NCBI RefSeq assembly: GCF_900110025.1
Contig: NZ_FOCE01000004.1
Span: 62,001 to 126,000 of the forward strand
DNA: 64,000 nt
Reading direction: 5' to 3'
From: Gemmobacter aquatilis
Lineage (GTDB): Bacteria; Pseudomonadota; Alphaproteobacteria; Rhodobacterales; Rhodobacteraceae
This document shows, one piece after another, positions 26,466 to 35,593 of the stretch (the first letter of the stretch is position 1; each line of letters opens with the position of its first letter). The notes under the pieces were generated by a model, which saw only the letters and a program-made list of their open reading frames with translations, had not been told where the DNA came from and ran no database searches. A program made the translations under genes and the position numbers.

Positions 26466-27263
26466 TTACGGCTTGGAGGTGAAGCGCAGCGACAGGCAGG
26501 ACATGCCGCCGTCAAGCTTGGCACATTCGCTGTTGCCGATCTCGCGCAGGTCATACCCGGCGGCCAGCAGGGCGTCGCGGGTGCGGGGGAAGCCTGCGGG
26601 CATCAGCACCACATCGTTGAAGCGGATGGTGTTGGCGGCGGCCTCCTCGCCTTCCGCCACGTCGATCAGGCGGTAGCCCGTGAAGCAGCCGGTGGCGGAC
26701 AGGCGGCGGGTGGCGAGGATGGTTTCGGCGTCGAGCAGCGAACAGTCGGTCTTGAAATGCAGCACGCCGGGGGGCGTGTGAACCTCGCGCACGGTTTCGC
26801 CCCAAGGGGCCACAAGCGCGGCCAGTTCGGCGATGCCTGCGGCATTGGTGCGGGCGGAACGGCCGACGAGGATTTCGGTTTCGGTCATCAGGATGTCGCC
26901 CGCCTCGATGAAGCTGTCGGGGCCGCTGATCCGCTTCACATCTGCATAGAGCGCCTCAAGATGCGGGGCCATTTCGGCGGCCTCGCCCAGACGGGAAGGG
27001 GCGCCGGGGCGCATGGTGACAGCGCCGGAGGGCAGGCAGAGCGCGGTATCTTCGACAAAGACGGAATCGGGATAGGCATCCAGCGCGTCAAGCTCGATCA
27101 CCGTGGCGCCGGTGGCGCGCAGGGCTGCGATATAGGCGGCGTGATGCGCCTGCATCAGCGCAAGGTCGGGCGTGCCGGTATCGACGGCGCGCAGGCCCGC
27201 GATGATCGAGGCGGCGGGTTTGCGGGTGATGGCATGGGTGAAGCGGTAGGACCGATCAGACAT
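26466..27263 (-). CDS. Dimethylargininase / arginine deiminase-like hydrolase
   Basis: A 265-residue amidinotransferase-fold (GME) protein close to dimethylarginine dimethylaminohydrolase (DDAH), which converts methylated arginines to citrulline and methylamines. Catalytic residues visible: Cys near the C-terminus in LDGGMSCLSLRF, His in GVLHFKTDCSLL, and acidic residues in DSVFVEDTALCL and SFIEAGDILM. The length is typical. Start: ATG 27263, preceded by AGAAGGAGCCCCC. Assignment to DDAH rather than a related deiminase rests on motif pattern only. Confidence 0.82.
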   Translation of the reverse strand: MSDRSYRFTHAITRKPAASIIAGLRAVDTGTPDLALMQAHHAAYIAALRATGATVIELDALDAYPDSVFVEDTALCLPSGAVTMRPGAPSRLGEAAEMAPHLEALYADVKRISGPDSFIEAGDILMTETEILVGRSARTNAAGIAELAALVAPWGETVREVHTPPGVLHFKTDCSLLDAETILATRRLSATGCFTGYRLIDVAEGEEAAANTIRFNDVVLMPAGFPRTRDALLAAGYDLREIGNSECAKLDGGMSCLSLRFTSKP

Positions 27264-27385
27264 GGGGGCTCCTTCTGTTGCGCCAGAAATAGCTTGGCGG
27301 GGCGGGGCGCGATTGTCCGGGCGCGACGCGGCAAGGTCGGCGTGCGGCTCTTGATGCGTGGGGCGGCAGCGGTTAGTCAGGCGGA

Positions 27386-28324
27386 ATGAGCGATCTGGCA
27401 AATTCCCTTCCGGCTGTGCGTGGCACGCTGACCCCGAACCGGCCTTTGGCCGATCTGACCTGGCTGCGCGTGGGCGGGCCTGCCGACTGGCTGTTCCAGC
27501 CCGCCGACGAGGCCGATCTGTGCGATTTTCTGGCGGCGCTGCCCGAGGATGTGGCGGTGTTTCCGATGGGCGTCGGGTCCAACCTGATCGTGCGGGATGG
27601 CGGGTTGCGGGCGGTGGTGATCCGGCTGGGGCGCGGCTTCAACGGCATTGCGGTCGAAGGGGAGCGGGTGATCGCCGGGGCGGCGGCGCTGGATGCGCAT
27701 GTGGCGCGCAAGGCCGCCGAGGCGGGGCGCGACCTGACCTTCCTGCGCACCATTCCGGGCAGTATCGGCGGGGCCGTGCGGATGAATGCGGGCTGCTATG
27801 GGCATTATGTGGCGGATTTTCTGGAGGAAATCCGCATCGTGACCCGAGCGGGCAAGGTGGAGGTGCTGCCGGTGGCGGCGCTGCACCTGCGCTATCGGCA
27901 ATCGGATCTGCCGGAGGGGGCGGTGGTGGTTTCGGCCACGTTCCGGGCGCCTGCGGGCGATGCGGCGGCGCTGGAGGCGCGGATGGCGGATCAACTGGCC
28001 AAACGCGATGCGAGCCAGCCGACGAAAGACCGTTCCGCCGGATCGACCTTCCGCAATCCGGTGGGCCATTCGTCCACCGGGCGGGCCGATGACAGCCATG
28101 ATCTGAAGGCGTGGAAGGTGATTGACGAGGCCGGGATGCGCGGCGCGCGGCGGGGCGGCGCGCAGATGAGCGAGATGCATTCCAACTTTCTGATCAATGC
28201 CGGGGGCGCCTCGGCGGCGGATCTGGAAGAATTGGGCGAGGACGTGCGAAAAAAGGTTTTCCAACACAGCGGGATCACGCTAGAGTGGGAAATCATGCGC
28301 GTCGGTGAACCGGCGGCAAAATAA
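27386..28324 (+). CDS. murB: UDP-N-acetylenolpyruvoylglucosamine reductase
   Basis: A 312-residue FAD enzyme that completes UDP-N-acetylmuramic acid. [15 protein letters not shown] near residue 60 is the FAD-binding region, and the proton-donor serine segment [13 protein letters not shown] (about residue 212) and the C-terminal [20 protein letters not shown] are typical. It opens the murB-ddlB-ftsQ-ftsA-ftsZ run, the distal part of the division/cell-wall cluster. It is divergent from the DDAH-like gene. Confidence 0.95.
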   Translation: MSDLANSLPAVRGTLTPNRPLADLTWLRVGGPADWLFQPADEADLCDFLAALPEDVAVFPMGVGSNLIVRDGGLRAVVIRLGRGFNGIAVEGERVIAGAAALDAHVARKAAEAGRDLTFLRTIPGSIGGAVRMNAGCYGHYVADFLEEIRIVTRAGKVEVLPVAALHLRYRQSDLPEGAVVVSATFRAPAGDAAALEARMADQLAKRDASQPTKDRSAGSTFRNPVGHSSTGRADDSHDLKAWKVIDEAGMRGARRGGAQMSEMHSNFLINAGGASAADLEELGEDVRKKVFQHSGITLEWEIMRVGEPAAK

Positions 28325-28362
28325 CAAGAATATCGGGGCGTCAGACCCTGAAGAGGCAGTAA

Positions 28363-29286
28363 ATGGCGGGCAAGTCGGGCAAGACGGGCTCCCGTATAGC
28401 AGTTTTGATGGGTGGGCTTTCCGCAGAGCGGGAGGTGTCTTTGTCATCCGGGCGCGAATGTGCCGATGCTTTGCGGGTTGCGGGATATGACGTGATCGAG
28501 GTCGATGCGGGCCCGGATCTGGCCGCACGCCTTGTCGAGATCGCACCCGATGCGGTGTTCAACGCGCTGCATGGCCGCTGGGGCGAGGATGGCTGCGTGC
28601 AGGGCATCCTGGAATGGCTGCGGATTCCCTATTCTCATTCCGGCGTGCTGGCTTCGGCCCTGGCGATGGACAAGCAGCGCAGCAAGCAGGTGTTCCGCGC
28701 GGCGGGGCTGCCGGTGGTGGACAGCGTGCTGGCCAGCCGCGACGCGGTAGAGGCGGCGCATGTGATGGCGGCGCCCTATGTGGTGAAGCCGAACAACGAG
28801 GGGTCGTCGGTCGGCGTCTATATCGTGCATGACGGGGCGAACAGCCCGCCGAAACTGTCGGCGGAAATGCCCGATGTGGTGATGGTGGAAACCTATGCGC
28901 CGGGGCGCGAGCTGACGACGGCGGTGCTGGGCGACCGGGCGCTGGCGGTGACGGATATCATCACCAGCGGCTGGTATGACTATCACGCGAAATATTCGGT
29001 GGGCGGATCGCGGCACGAGATTCCGGCCAATATCCCCGCCGAGATCGAGGCGGCCTGCCGCGACTATGCGCTGCGCGCGCATCAGGCGCTGGGTTGCCGG
29101 GGGCTGAGCCGCACCGATTTCCGCTGGGATGAAAGCCGCGGTCTGGCCGGGCTGATCCTGCTGGAGACCAATACCCAGCCGGGGATGACCCCGACCTCGC
29201 TGGCGCCGGAACAGGCGGCCCATTGCGGGATGCCGTTCCCCGAGCTGTGCGCCTGGATCGTGGAGGATGCCTCATGCGGGCGGTGA
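28363..29286 (+). CDS. ddlB: D-alanine-D-alanine ligase
   Basis: A 307-residue ATP-grasp ligase that joins two D-Ala for peptidoglycan precursors. Signatures: [20 protein letters not shown] at the N-terminus, [20 protein letters not shown] near residue 66, [15 protein letters not shown] for nucleotide binding, and [20 protein letters not shown] at the end, with the magnesium ligands. The gene overlaps ftsQ by 13 bases and follows murB by 38 bases, as usual in this cluster. Confidence 0.95.
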   Translation: MAGKSGKTGSRIAVLMGGLSAEREVSLSSGRECADALRVAGYDVIEVDAGPDLAARLVEIAPDAVFNALHGRWGEDGCVQGILEWLRIPYSHSGVLASALAMDKQRSKQVFRAAGLPVVDSVLASRDAVEAAHVMAAPYVVKPNNEGSSVGVYIVHDGANSPPKLSAEMPDVVMVETYAPGRELTTAVLGDRALAVTDIITSGWYDYHAKYSVGGSRHEIPANIPAEIEAACRDYALRAHQALGCRGLSRTDFRWDESRGLAGLILLETNTQPGMTPTSLAPEQAAHCGMPFPELCAWIVEDASCGR

Positions 29287-30212
29287 CCGCCGGGCCTCAT
29301 TACCGCGAGCCGCCGATGACACGGGTTGCGGCGTCGCGGGCGGCGCCGGGGCTGCGGCGCGATCCGGCGCCGACGCGGATGGCCTACCGGATGCAGCGGC
29401 TGTGGCTGACGCCGGTGTTCCGCGTGCTGATGAGGGTGGGGTTGCCGGCTTTCATCATCGTCTTCGTGGGTGGGGTCTGGCTGTCGGATGCCGAACGGCG
29501 CGAGGCGCTGAATTCGACCATGCTGGGGGTGCGCAACACGGTGGCGCAGCGGCCGGAGTTCATGGTGTCGGCGCTGTCGATCTCGGGCGCGTCGGCGCCG
29601 CTGGACAAGGCGATCCGCGAATTGCTGGGGCTGAAGCTGCCGCTGTCGAGCTTTGACATTGATCTGGTGGCGGCACAGGCGCGGATTTCCACGCTGGATG
29701 CGGTGGAAAAGGTCGAGGTGAAGGTGGGGGTCGGCGGCGTGATGGAGGTGACCGTCACCGAACGCCAGCCGGTGCTGGTCTGGCGCCGGGGCGACGCGCT
29801 GGATCTGCTGGACCCGACGGGGCGGCGCGTGGCGCAGGTGCTGGCGCGGGCAGACCGGCCCGACCTGCCGCTGATCGCGGGCGAGGGCGCCAATCTGGTG
29901 GCCGACGAAGCACTACAGATCATTGCCGCCGCCGAGCCGATCATTCCCCGCCTGCGCGGCCTTGTGCGCATGGGCGAGCGGCGCTGGGATGTGGTGCTGG
30001 ACCGCAACCAGCGCATCCTGCTGCCCGCCGATCAGCCGGTGCGCGCGATGGAGCGGCTGCTGGCGCTGGACAAGGCCGAAGATTTGCTGAGCCGGGACGT
30101 GCTGACTGTCGATCTGCGCAGCCAGTTGCGCCCCACATTGAGACTTGCCCCCAACGCCCTGAACGACCTGCGCGTCGCCAAGGGCATCGTGACCGCGGAG
30201 AGCGACCTATGA
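29274..30212 (+). CDS. ftsQ: Cell division protein FtsQ
   Basis: A 312-residue bitopic membrane protein. A cytoplasmic N-terminal stretch of about 55 residues ([20 protein letters not shown]) precedes one membrane helix ([18 protein letters not shown]), then the periplasmic POTRA and FtsQ domains. FtsQ bridges early divisome proteins and the FtsL/FtsB complex. Start: ATG 29274 with GGAGG 7 bases upstream inside the end of ddlB; an earlier ATG at 29223 has no comparable ribosome-binding site. The stop overlaps ftsA by ATGA. Confidence 0.93.
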   Translation: MRAVTAGPHYREPPMTRVAASRAAPGLRRDPAPTRMAYRMQRLWLTPVFRVLMRVGLPAFIIVFVGGVWLSDAERREALNSTMLGVRNTVAQRPEFMVSALSISGASAPLDKAIRELLGLKLPLSSFDIDLVAAQARISTLDAVEKVEVKVGVGGVMEVTVTERQPVLVWRRGDALDLLDPTGRRVAQVLARADRPDLPLIAGEGANLVADEALQIIAAAEPIIPRLRGLVRMGERRWDVVLDRNQRILLPADQPVRAMERLLALDKAEDLLSRDVLTVDLRSQLRPTLRLAPNALNDLRVAKGIVTAESDL

Positions 30213-31543
30213 CCGATCTCTACCAATCTCAGCGTGCCATGCGGAACATGCGCCGCGCCGCCATGCAACGCGGTGTTGTGGCCATTCTGGACATCGGCTC
30301 GTCCAAGATCGCCTGCCTTGTGCTGCGGTTCGACGGGCCGGAGCGGCGGCGCGATGCCGATGGCGTGGGCTCGATGGCGGGGCAATCGCAGTTCCGCATC
30401 ATCGGGGCGGCGACCACCCGGTCGCGCGGGGTGCGCTTTGGCGAAGTGCATGTGATGAACGAGACGGAACGCGCCATCCGCACCGCCGTGCAGGCGGCGC
30501 AGAAGATGGCGAATGTGCGGGTCGATCACGTCATCGCCAGCTTTTCGGGCGCCGAGCCGCGCAGCTACGGGCTGGCGGGTGAGATCGAGCTGCAGGACAG
30601 CGTGGTGACGGAACAGGATGTGGCCCGCGTGCTGGCCGCCTGCGACATGCCGGATATCGGCCATGGCCGCGAAGTGCTGCACGCGCAGCCGGTGAATTTC
30701 GCGCTGGATCACCGCTCGGGCCTTGGCGATCCGCGCGGGCAGATCGGCAACCGGCTGGCCTGCGACATGCACCTGCTGTCGATCGACGCGACGGTGGTGC
30801 AGAACCTGTTCTACTGCATCAAGCGCTGCGATCTGGAACTGGCGGGGATCGCCTCGTCGGCTTACGTTTCGGGCATTTCCTCGCTGGTGGAAGACGAGCA
30901 GGAACTGGGCGCGGCCTGTATCGACATGGGCGGCGGGTCCACCGGGATTTCGATCTTCATCAAGAAACACATGATCTATGCCGATGCGGTGCGCATGGGC
31001 GGGGACCACATCACCTCGGATATCTCCAAGGGGTTGCAGGTGCCGATGGCGGTGGCCGAGCGGATCAAGACCAAGCATGGCGGCGTACATGCCACCAGCA
31101 TGGACGACCGCGAGATGATCGAGATGGGCGGCGACAGCGGCGACTGGGAGAAGGACCGCCGTCAGGTGAGCCGGACCGAGTTGATCGGCATCATGCGCCC
31201 GCGCGTGGAAGAAATTCTGGAAGAGGTGCGGGCGCGGCTGGATGTGGCGGGCTTTGACCACCTGCCCAGCCAGCAGATCGTGCTGACTGGCGGCGCCAGC
31301 CAGATCCCCGGGCTGGACGGGCTGGCCGCGCGGATTCTGGGCCAGCGCGTGCGCCTTGGCCGCCCGCTGCGGATTCAGGGGTTGCCGCAGGCGGTGACCG
31401 GCCCGGCCTTTTCGGGCGCGGTGGGGCTGTGCCTGTTTGCCACGCATCCGCAGGATGAATGGTGGGATTTCGACATTCCTGCCGAGAAATATCCGGCGCG
31501 GTCGCTGAAGCGGGCCTTCAAATGGTTCAAGGACAACTGGTAA
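30209..31543 (+). CDS. ftsA: Cell division protein FtsA
   Basis: A 444-residue actin-like ATPase that tethers FtsZ to the membrane and recruits divisome proteins. Visible are the phosphate-1 loop VVAILDIGSSKIACLV (about residues 26-41), the phosphate-2 region ACIDMGGGSTGISIFI (about 236), the IVLTGGASQIPGL segment, and a C-terminal amphipathic membrane-targeting helix KRAFKWFKDNW. It is translationally coupled to ftsQ through the ATGA overlap. A terminator hairpin follows before ftsZ. Confidence 0.95.
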   Translation: MTDLYQSQRAMRNMRRAAMQRGVVAILDIGSSKIACLVLRFDGPERRRDADGVGSMAGQSQFRIIGAATTRSRGVRFGEVHVMNETERAIRTAVQAAQKMANVRVDHVIASFSGAEPRSYGLAGEIELQDSVVTEQDVARVLAACDMPDIGHGREVLHAQPVNFALDHRSGLGDPRGQIGNRLACDMHLLSIDATVVQNLFYCIKRCDLELAGIASSAYVSGISSLVEDEQELGAACIDMGGGSTGISIFIKKHMIYADAVRMGGDHITSDISKGLQVPMAVAERIKTKHGGVHATSMDDREMIEMGGDSGDWEKDRRQVSRTELIGIMRPRVEEILEEVRARLDVAGFDHLPSQQIVLTGGASQIPGLDGLAARILGQRVRLGRPLRIQGLPQAVTGPAFSGAVGLCLFATHPQDEWWDFDIPAEKYPARSLKRAFKWFKDNW

Positions 31544-31581
31544 TCCGCAACATCCTGCGCCAGCGGCGAAATCCCGCTTAG

Positions 31582-31627
31582 AACGCGCCACAATCCCCCA
31601 TATTTTGTGGGGGAATCGCGTTTTTTT
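31582..31627 (+). terminator. Intrinsic terminator between ftsA and ftsZ
   Basis: Outer stem AACGCG (31582-31587) / CGCGTT (31617-31622) and inner stem TCCCCCA (31594-31600) / TGGGGGA (31608-31614) stack across a small internal loop, followed directly by TTTTTTT (31621-31627). It would separate ftsZ transcription from the upstream operon, partly or fully. Confidence 0.68.
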
Positions 31628-31676
31628 CGTGACGGCGGTGGCATCTGTGGATAGAATCGCGGATAAGTCAGGGGTC

Positions 31677-31697
31677 CGCTGTCCGGGACAGACAGCG
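31677..31697. promoter_or_regulatory. Inverted repeat upstream of ftsZ
   Basis: CGCTGTC (31677-31683) and GACAGCG (31691-31697) form a 7-bp perfect dyad with a 7-base spacer, 63 bases before the ftsZ start. It may be an operator or a leader hairpin. Confidence 0.35.
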
Positions 31698-31759
31698 CGA
31701 ACATCCTGAGATCAAATGAAAACCTTCGGCGGCCCACAAAAAAATCAGGCGGATAGGCA

Positions 31760-33370
31760 ATGGCACTTAATCTGACGATGACCTCTCAAAACGAAGAGTT
31801 GAAGCCGCGCATCACCGTTTTCGGGGTGGGCGGTGCTGGCGGCAATGCGGTCAACAACATGATCGACAAGCAGCTTGAGGGGGTGGAATTCGTCGTCGCC
31901 AATACCGACGCGCAGGCCCTGCAGCAAAGCCGGGCAGATGCCAAGATCCAGATGGGGCCGAAGGTCACCGAAGGTCTGGGCGCGGGTGCCCGCCCGACCG
32001 TGGGGGCCGCCGCCGCCGAGGAAACCATCGAAGCCATCGTGGACCATCTGGCGGGGGCGCATATGTGCTTCATCACCGCCGGGATGGGTGGCGGCACCGG
32101 CACCGGCGCTGCCCCGATCATCGCGCAGGCCGCGCGGGAACTGGGCGTGCTGACGGTGGGTGTTGTGACCAAGCCGTTCCAGTTTGAAGGCAACAAGCGG
32201 ATGCGTCAGGCCGAGGAGGGCATCGAAGCCCTGCAGAAGGTCGTCGATACGCTGATCATCATTCCGAACCAGAACCTGTTCCGTCTGGCGAACGAGCGCA
32301 CCACCTTTACCGAAGCCTTCGCCATGGCCGATGACGTGCTGTATCAGGGCGTCAAGGGTGTGACCGATCTGATGGTGCGCCCCGGCCTGATCAACCTCGA
32401 TTTCGCCGACGTGCGCTCGGTGATGGACGAGATGGGCAAGGCGATGATGGGCACCGGCGAAGCCTCGGGCGAGGATCGTGCGGTTCAGGCGGCGGAAAAG
32501 GCGATTGCCAACCCGCTGCTGGACGAGATCAGCCTGAATGGCGCCAAGGGCGTGCTGATCAACATCACCGGCGGCTACGATCTGACGCTGTTCGAACTGG
32601 ACGAAGCCGCGAACATCATCCGCGAGAAGGTGGACCCGGACGCGAACATCATCGTGGGTTCCACGCTGGACACCGGCATGGAAGGCGCGATCCGCGTGTC
32701 GGTCGTGGCGACCGGCATCGACGCTTCGGCGGCGAACCGCGCCGAAACCCCGTCGCGCCGCCCGATGGGCAGCGCCGCGCCGACCTTCGCCCCGGCGCCC
32801 GAGCCGAAGGTCGAAGCCCGCCCGGCTGCCGCTGCCGCGCCGCAACCGGCCCCGCAGCCCGCGCAAGCCGCCCTGTTCGAGGCGCCGCAGCCGCAAGGCT
32901 TCCAGCCGCGCGCGGAACAGGACGAGGTGTTTGACGACATGCCGGCCCCCGCCTATCGCCCGCAGCCCGCCGCCCAGCCGGCGCCGCAGGGCCGCAGCTT
33001 TGCCGCGCATGACGAAGATGCCGCCTCTTTCGTGGCGCCGCGTCCGCGCTCGGCAGGCCAGCCCTCGCCCGAGGCGATGGCGCGTCTGCAGGCAGCCGTG
33101 ACCAAGAACCCGGCCACCGCGCAGCGCCCGCAACCCGCCGCGCGTCAGCCCGCACCGCAACCGGCCCCGGCGCCGCGCGCGGCGGAAAAGCCGCGTTTCG
33201 GCATCGGCTCGCTGATCAACCGCATGGCGGGGCATTCGGCGGAACCGGCGGTGGAGCGTGCGCCCGCCCGCCAGCAGCCGCAGGTCGCGGCCTATGACGA
33301 CGAGCCGGAGCCTTCGGCGGATCAGGAGCGGATCGAGATTCCGGCTTTCCTGCGCCGTCAGGCGAACTGA
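31760..33370 (+). CDS. ftsZ: Cell division GTPase FtsZ with long linker
   Basis: A 536-residue tubulin-like GTPase that forms the division ring. The GTPase domain takes about residues 1-320, with [14 protein letters not shown] at the N-terminus and the tubulin signature GGGTGTG at 110-116. A Pro/Ala/Gln-rich linker of about 170 residues follows, and the conserved C-terminal peptide EIPAFLRRQ that contacts FtsA closes it. The long linker is typical of Rhodobacterales. It has its own upstream region (216 bases) holding a terminator and a dyad, so it can be transcribed separately from ftsQA. Confidence 0.97.
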   Translation: MALNLTMTSQNEELKPRITVFGVGGAGGNAVNNMIDKQLEGVEFVVANTDAQALQQSRADAKIQMGPKVTEGLGAGARPTVGAAAAEETIEAIVDHLAGAHMCFITAGMGGGTGTGAAPIIAQAARELGVLTVGVVTKPFQFEGNKRMRQAEEGIEALQKVVDTLIIIPNQNLFRLANERTTFTEAFAMADDVLYQGVKGVTDLMVRPGLINLDFADVRSVMDEMGKAMMGTGEASGEDRAVQAAEKAIANPLLDEISLNGAKGVLINITGGYDLTLFELDEAANIIREKVDPDANIIVGSTLDTGMEGAIRVSVVATGIDASAANRAETPSRRPMGSAAPTFAPAPEPKVEARPAAAAAPQPAPQPAQAALFEAPQPQGFQPRAEQDEVFDDMPAPAYRPQPAAQPAPQGRSFAAHDEDAASFVAPRPRSAGQPSPEAMARLQAAVTKNPATAQRPQPAARQPAPQPAPAPRAAEKPRFGIGSLINRMAGHSAEPAVERAPARQQPQVAAYDDEPEPSADQERIEIPAFLRRQAN

Positions 33371-33401
33371 CGCTGCGGAAATCGGTAACATTTGTTGACG
33401 T

Positions 33402-33430
33402 AAAAGCCCGGCATGCCGGGCTTTTTCTTT
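33402..33430 (+). terminator. Intrinsic terminator after ftsZ
   Basis: A stem AGCCCGG (33405-33411) / CCGGGCT (33416-33422), extended by flanking A/T pairs, with loop CATG is followed by TTTTTCTTT. It ends ftsZ transcription. Confidence 0.85.
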
Positions 33431-33488
33431 TGATGAATCAGGGGGTTGTGGCGGCTGTGGCGGAATGTTGCAGGGCGTGGGACCGACT

Positions 33489-33504
33489 GTTACATCCGGT
33501 TACA
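33489..33504. promoter_or_regulatory. Direct repeat upstream of lpxC
   Basis: GTTACA occurs at 33489-33494 and 33499-33504, exactly 10 bases apart, about 100 bases before lpxC. One-turn spacing is what a regulator using two half-sites on one face would need; the function is unproven. Confidence 0.3.
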
Positions 33505-33605
33505 AAGAGTGAGTTGTGGTCTGAGCCCCCCCGAATTACCTAGACTGCACGGCATGATCCCTGTGGATAAGTGCCGGGGATCCTCGGGTGATCTGGGAGT
33601 TGGAC

Positions 33606-34526
33606 GTGCAGAATACGCTGAAATCCGCTGCGGTTTTTGAAGGGCTCGGCCTGCATTCGGGCGCGCCCGTTCGTATGGTTGTGACCCCCGCCGCTGCCGA
33701 TAGCGGCATCTGGTTCCGCCGTACCGATCTGCCCGCAGGCGAGGCGCTGATCGCGGCGCGCTGGGATACGGTTGTGCCGTCGAAGCTGTGCACGCTGGTT
33801 GCCAATGCGGCGGGGGCCTCGGTGTCCACCATCGAACATATCATGGCGGCGCTGGCGGGCTGTGCCATCCACAATGCGCTGATCGAGATCGACGGGCCGG
33901 AAGTGCCGATCCTTGACGGATCCTCGGTGCCGTTCGTGGAGCGGTTTCTGGCGGTGGGGCTGGTGGAGCAGGATGCGCCGGTGCAGGCGATCCGCGTGCT
34001 GAAGGCGGTGGAAGTGCGCGACGGCGAGGCGGTGGCGCGGCTGGAGCCTTCGGACATGCTGGAGATCGACTTCCGCATTGATTTCGCCGAAGCGGCGATC
34101 GGGCGGCAGGAAAAGACACTGAACATGGCGAACGGCGCCTTTGTGCGCGAGCTGTGCGACAGCCGCACCTTCTGCCTGCAGGCCGATGTGGACCGGATGC
34201 GCGCCAATGGGCTGGCGCTGGGCGGGTCGCTGGAAAATGCGGTGGTGTTCGAGAATGGCGCAGTGCTCAGCCCCGGCGGTCTGCGGCATAGCGACGAGCC
34301 GGTGCGCCACAAGATGCTGGACGCGCTGGGCGATCTGTCGCTGGCGGGCGGGCCGCTGCTGGGCCGCTATACCGGCATCCGCGCGGGCCATGCGTTGACC
34401 AACCGGCTGCTGCGCGCGCTGTTTGCCCAGCCCGACGCGTGGATGGCGGTGGATTGCGGCGGCCAGACCATGGGCAAGCTGCCGGGCATGGGCGTGCATC
34501 GCGGCGATCTGCCCGCGACGTGCTGA
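33606..34526 (+). CDS. lpxC: UDP-3-O-acyl-N-acetylglucosamine deacetylase
   Basis: A 306-residue zinc deacetylase, the committed step of lipid A synthesis. The family N-terminus QNTLKSAAVFEGLGLHSGAP is present, zinc-site His lies in VSTIEHIMAALAG, and RHKMLDALGDLSLAG holds the second zinc His/Asp pair. Start: GTG 33606 is chosen, because GGGAG (33595-33599) lies 6 bases upstream and the family normally begins just before this point; an earlier GTG at 33588 is possible. It follows ftsZ after a terminator and shares its position with many alphaproteobacterial clusters. Confidence 0.93.
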   Translation: MQNTLKSAAVFEGLGLHSGAPVRMVVTPAAADSGIWFRRTDLPAGEALIAARWDTVVPSKLCTLVANAAGASVSTIEHIMAALAGCAIHNALIEIDGPEVPILDGSSVPFVERFLAVGLVEQDAPVQAIRVLKAVEVRDGEAVARLEPSDMLEIDFRIDFAEAAIGRQEKTLNMANGAFVRELCDSRTFCLQADVDRMRANGLALGGSLENAVVFENGAVLSPGGLRHSDEPVRHKMLDALGDLSLAGGPLLGRYTGIRAGHALTNRLLRALFAQPDAWMAVDCGGQTMGKLPGMGVHRGDLPATC

Positions 34527-34663
34527 GCCTGCCGCAGCGGTGAAAGGCGTTTTGCGCACCGCATTTTTCTGTGCTAGGACAAGCCAAACAGAGCGGTCCG
34601 GCGCAGCCCTTGCGCCGCGCCCGTGCTCGCCGCCCGGAACGGGCCGGAACTGACGAGGCGAAT

Positions 34664-35515
34664 GTGCGTAAGATGACAGGCAGCAAATCGGGCGCAGGCA
34701 TCCTTGGGGGCTTGCTTCTCGCCGCAATTCTGGCTGGGTGTGGCGGTGGTGCGTCGAAAGAGCCTGCGCTGGACAAGATGAGCGCCGAGCAGATCTACAA
34801 ACTGGGCGAGTTTTCGCTGGAGGAAGAGGGCAAGCCGGAAGACGCGGTGCGCTATTTCTCGGAAGTGGAGCGGCTGTATCCCTATTCCGATTGGGCCCGC
34901 CGGGCACTGATCATGCAGGCCTTCACCTATCACAAGAACAAGGAATATGAGGATTCGCGCGCCGCAGCGCAGCGGTTCCTTGACTATTATCCGGGCGATG
35001 ATGATGCGGCCTATGCCAAATACCTCATGGCGCTGAGCTATTACGACCAGATCGACGAGGTGGGCCGCGATCAGGGGCTGACCTATCAGGCGCTGCAGGC
35101 GCTGCGCGACGTGATCGAGGAATACCCGGACAGCGAATATGCCCGCTCGGCGATCCTCAAATTCGATCTGGCCTTTGACCATCTGGCCGGCAAGGAAATG
35201 GAGATCGGTCGCTATTACCTGAAGCGCGGCAATTACACGGCGGCGATCAACCGCTTCCGCGTGGTGGTGCAGGATTTCCAGACCACCAGCCATACCGCCG
35301 AGGCGCTGCACCGGCTGGTCGAAGCCTATCTGTCGCTGGGTCTGACCGACGAGGCGCAGACGGCGGCGGCGATCCTGGGCCATAACTATCAGGCAAGCCC
35401 GTTCTATGAGGACAGCTATGCGCTGCTGGGCCAGCAAGGGCTGAAACCCGAGGCGAAGGGGGATAGCTGGCTGACCAAGATCTACCGTCAGGTCATCAAG
35501 GGCGAGTGGCTGTAA
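34664..35515 (+). CDS. bamD: Outer membrane assembly lipoprotein BamD
   Basis: A 283-residue lipoprotein with TPR repeats, part of the BAM complex that inserts beta-barrel proteins. The lipobox LAGC lies in AAILAGCGGGAS, after a basic N-terminus. TPR units such as AEQIYKLGEFSLEEEGKPED and EYEDSRAAAQRFLDYYPGDD follow. GTG 34664 has GAGG at 5 bases; ATG 34673, three codons later, is the alternative start. Its position between lpxC and recN is conserved in alphaproteobacteria. Confidence 0.93.
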   Translation: MRKMTGSKSGAGILGGLLLAAILAGCGGGASKEPALDKMSAEQIYKLGEFSLEEEGKPEDAVRYFSEVERLYPYSDWARRALIMQAFTYHKNKEYEDSRAAAQRFLDYYPGDDDAAYAKYLMALSYYDQIDEVGRDQGLTYQALQALRDVIEEYPDSEYARSAILKFDLAFDHLAGKEMEIGRYYLKRGNYTAAINRFRVVVQDFQTTSHTAEALHRLVEAYLSLGLTDEAQTAAAILGHNYQASPFYEDSYALLGQQGLKPEAKGDSWLTKIYRQVIKGEWL

Positions 35516-35593
35516 GGCGGCGGCGCAAGCCGCGCCCCACAGGCCGAACCATGACAGGGATGGCGGGTTGACCCCCGCCCTACGGGATGAACC

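Noticed and set aside
31613-31661. GANTC sites taken alone as evidence for methylation control of ftsZ
   Set aside because: At this GC content two GANTC in about 200 bases is near expectation; only the repeated 8-mer GAATCGCG is kept as a weak hint.
35516-35593. LexA box upstream of recN
   Set aside because: GAAC occurs but not with the N7 spacing to a second GAAC or GTTC half site.
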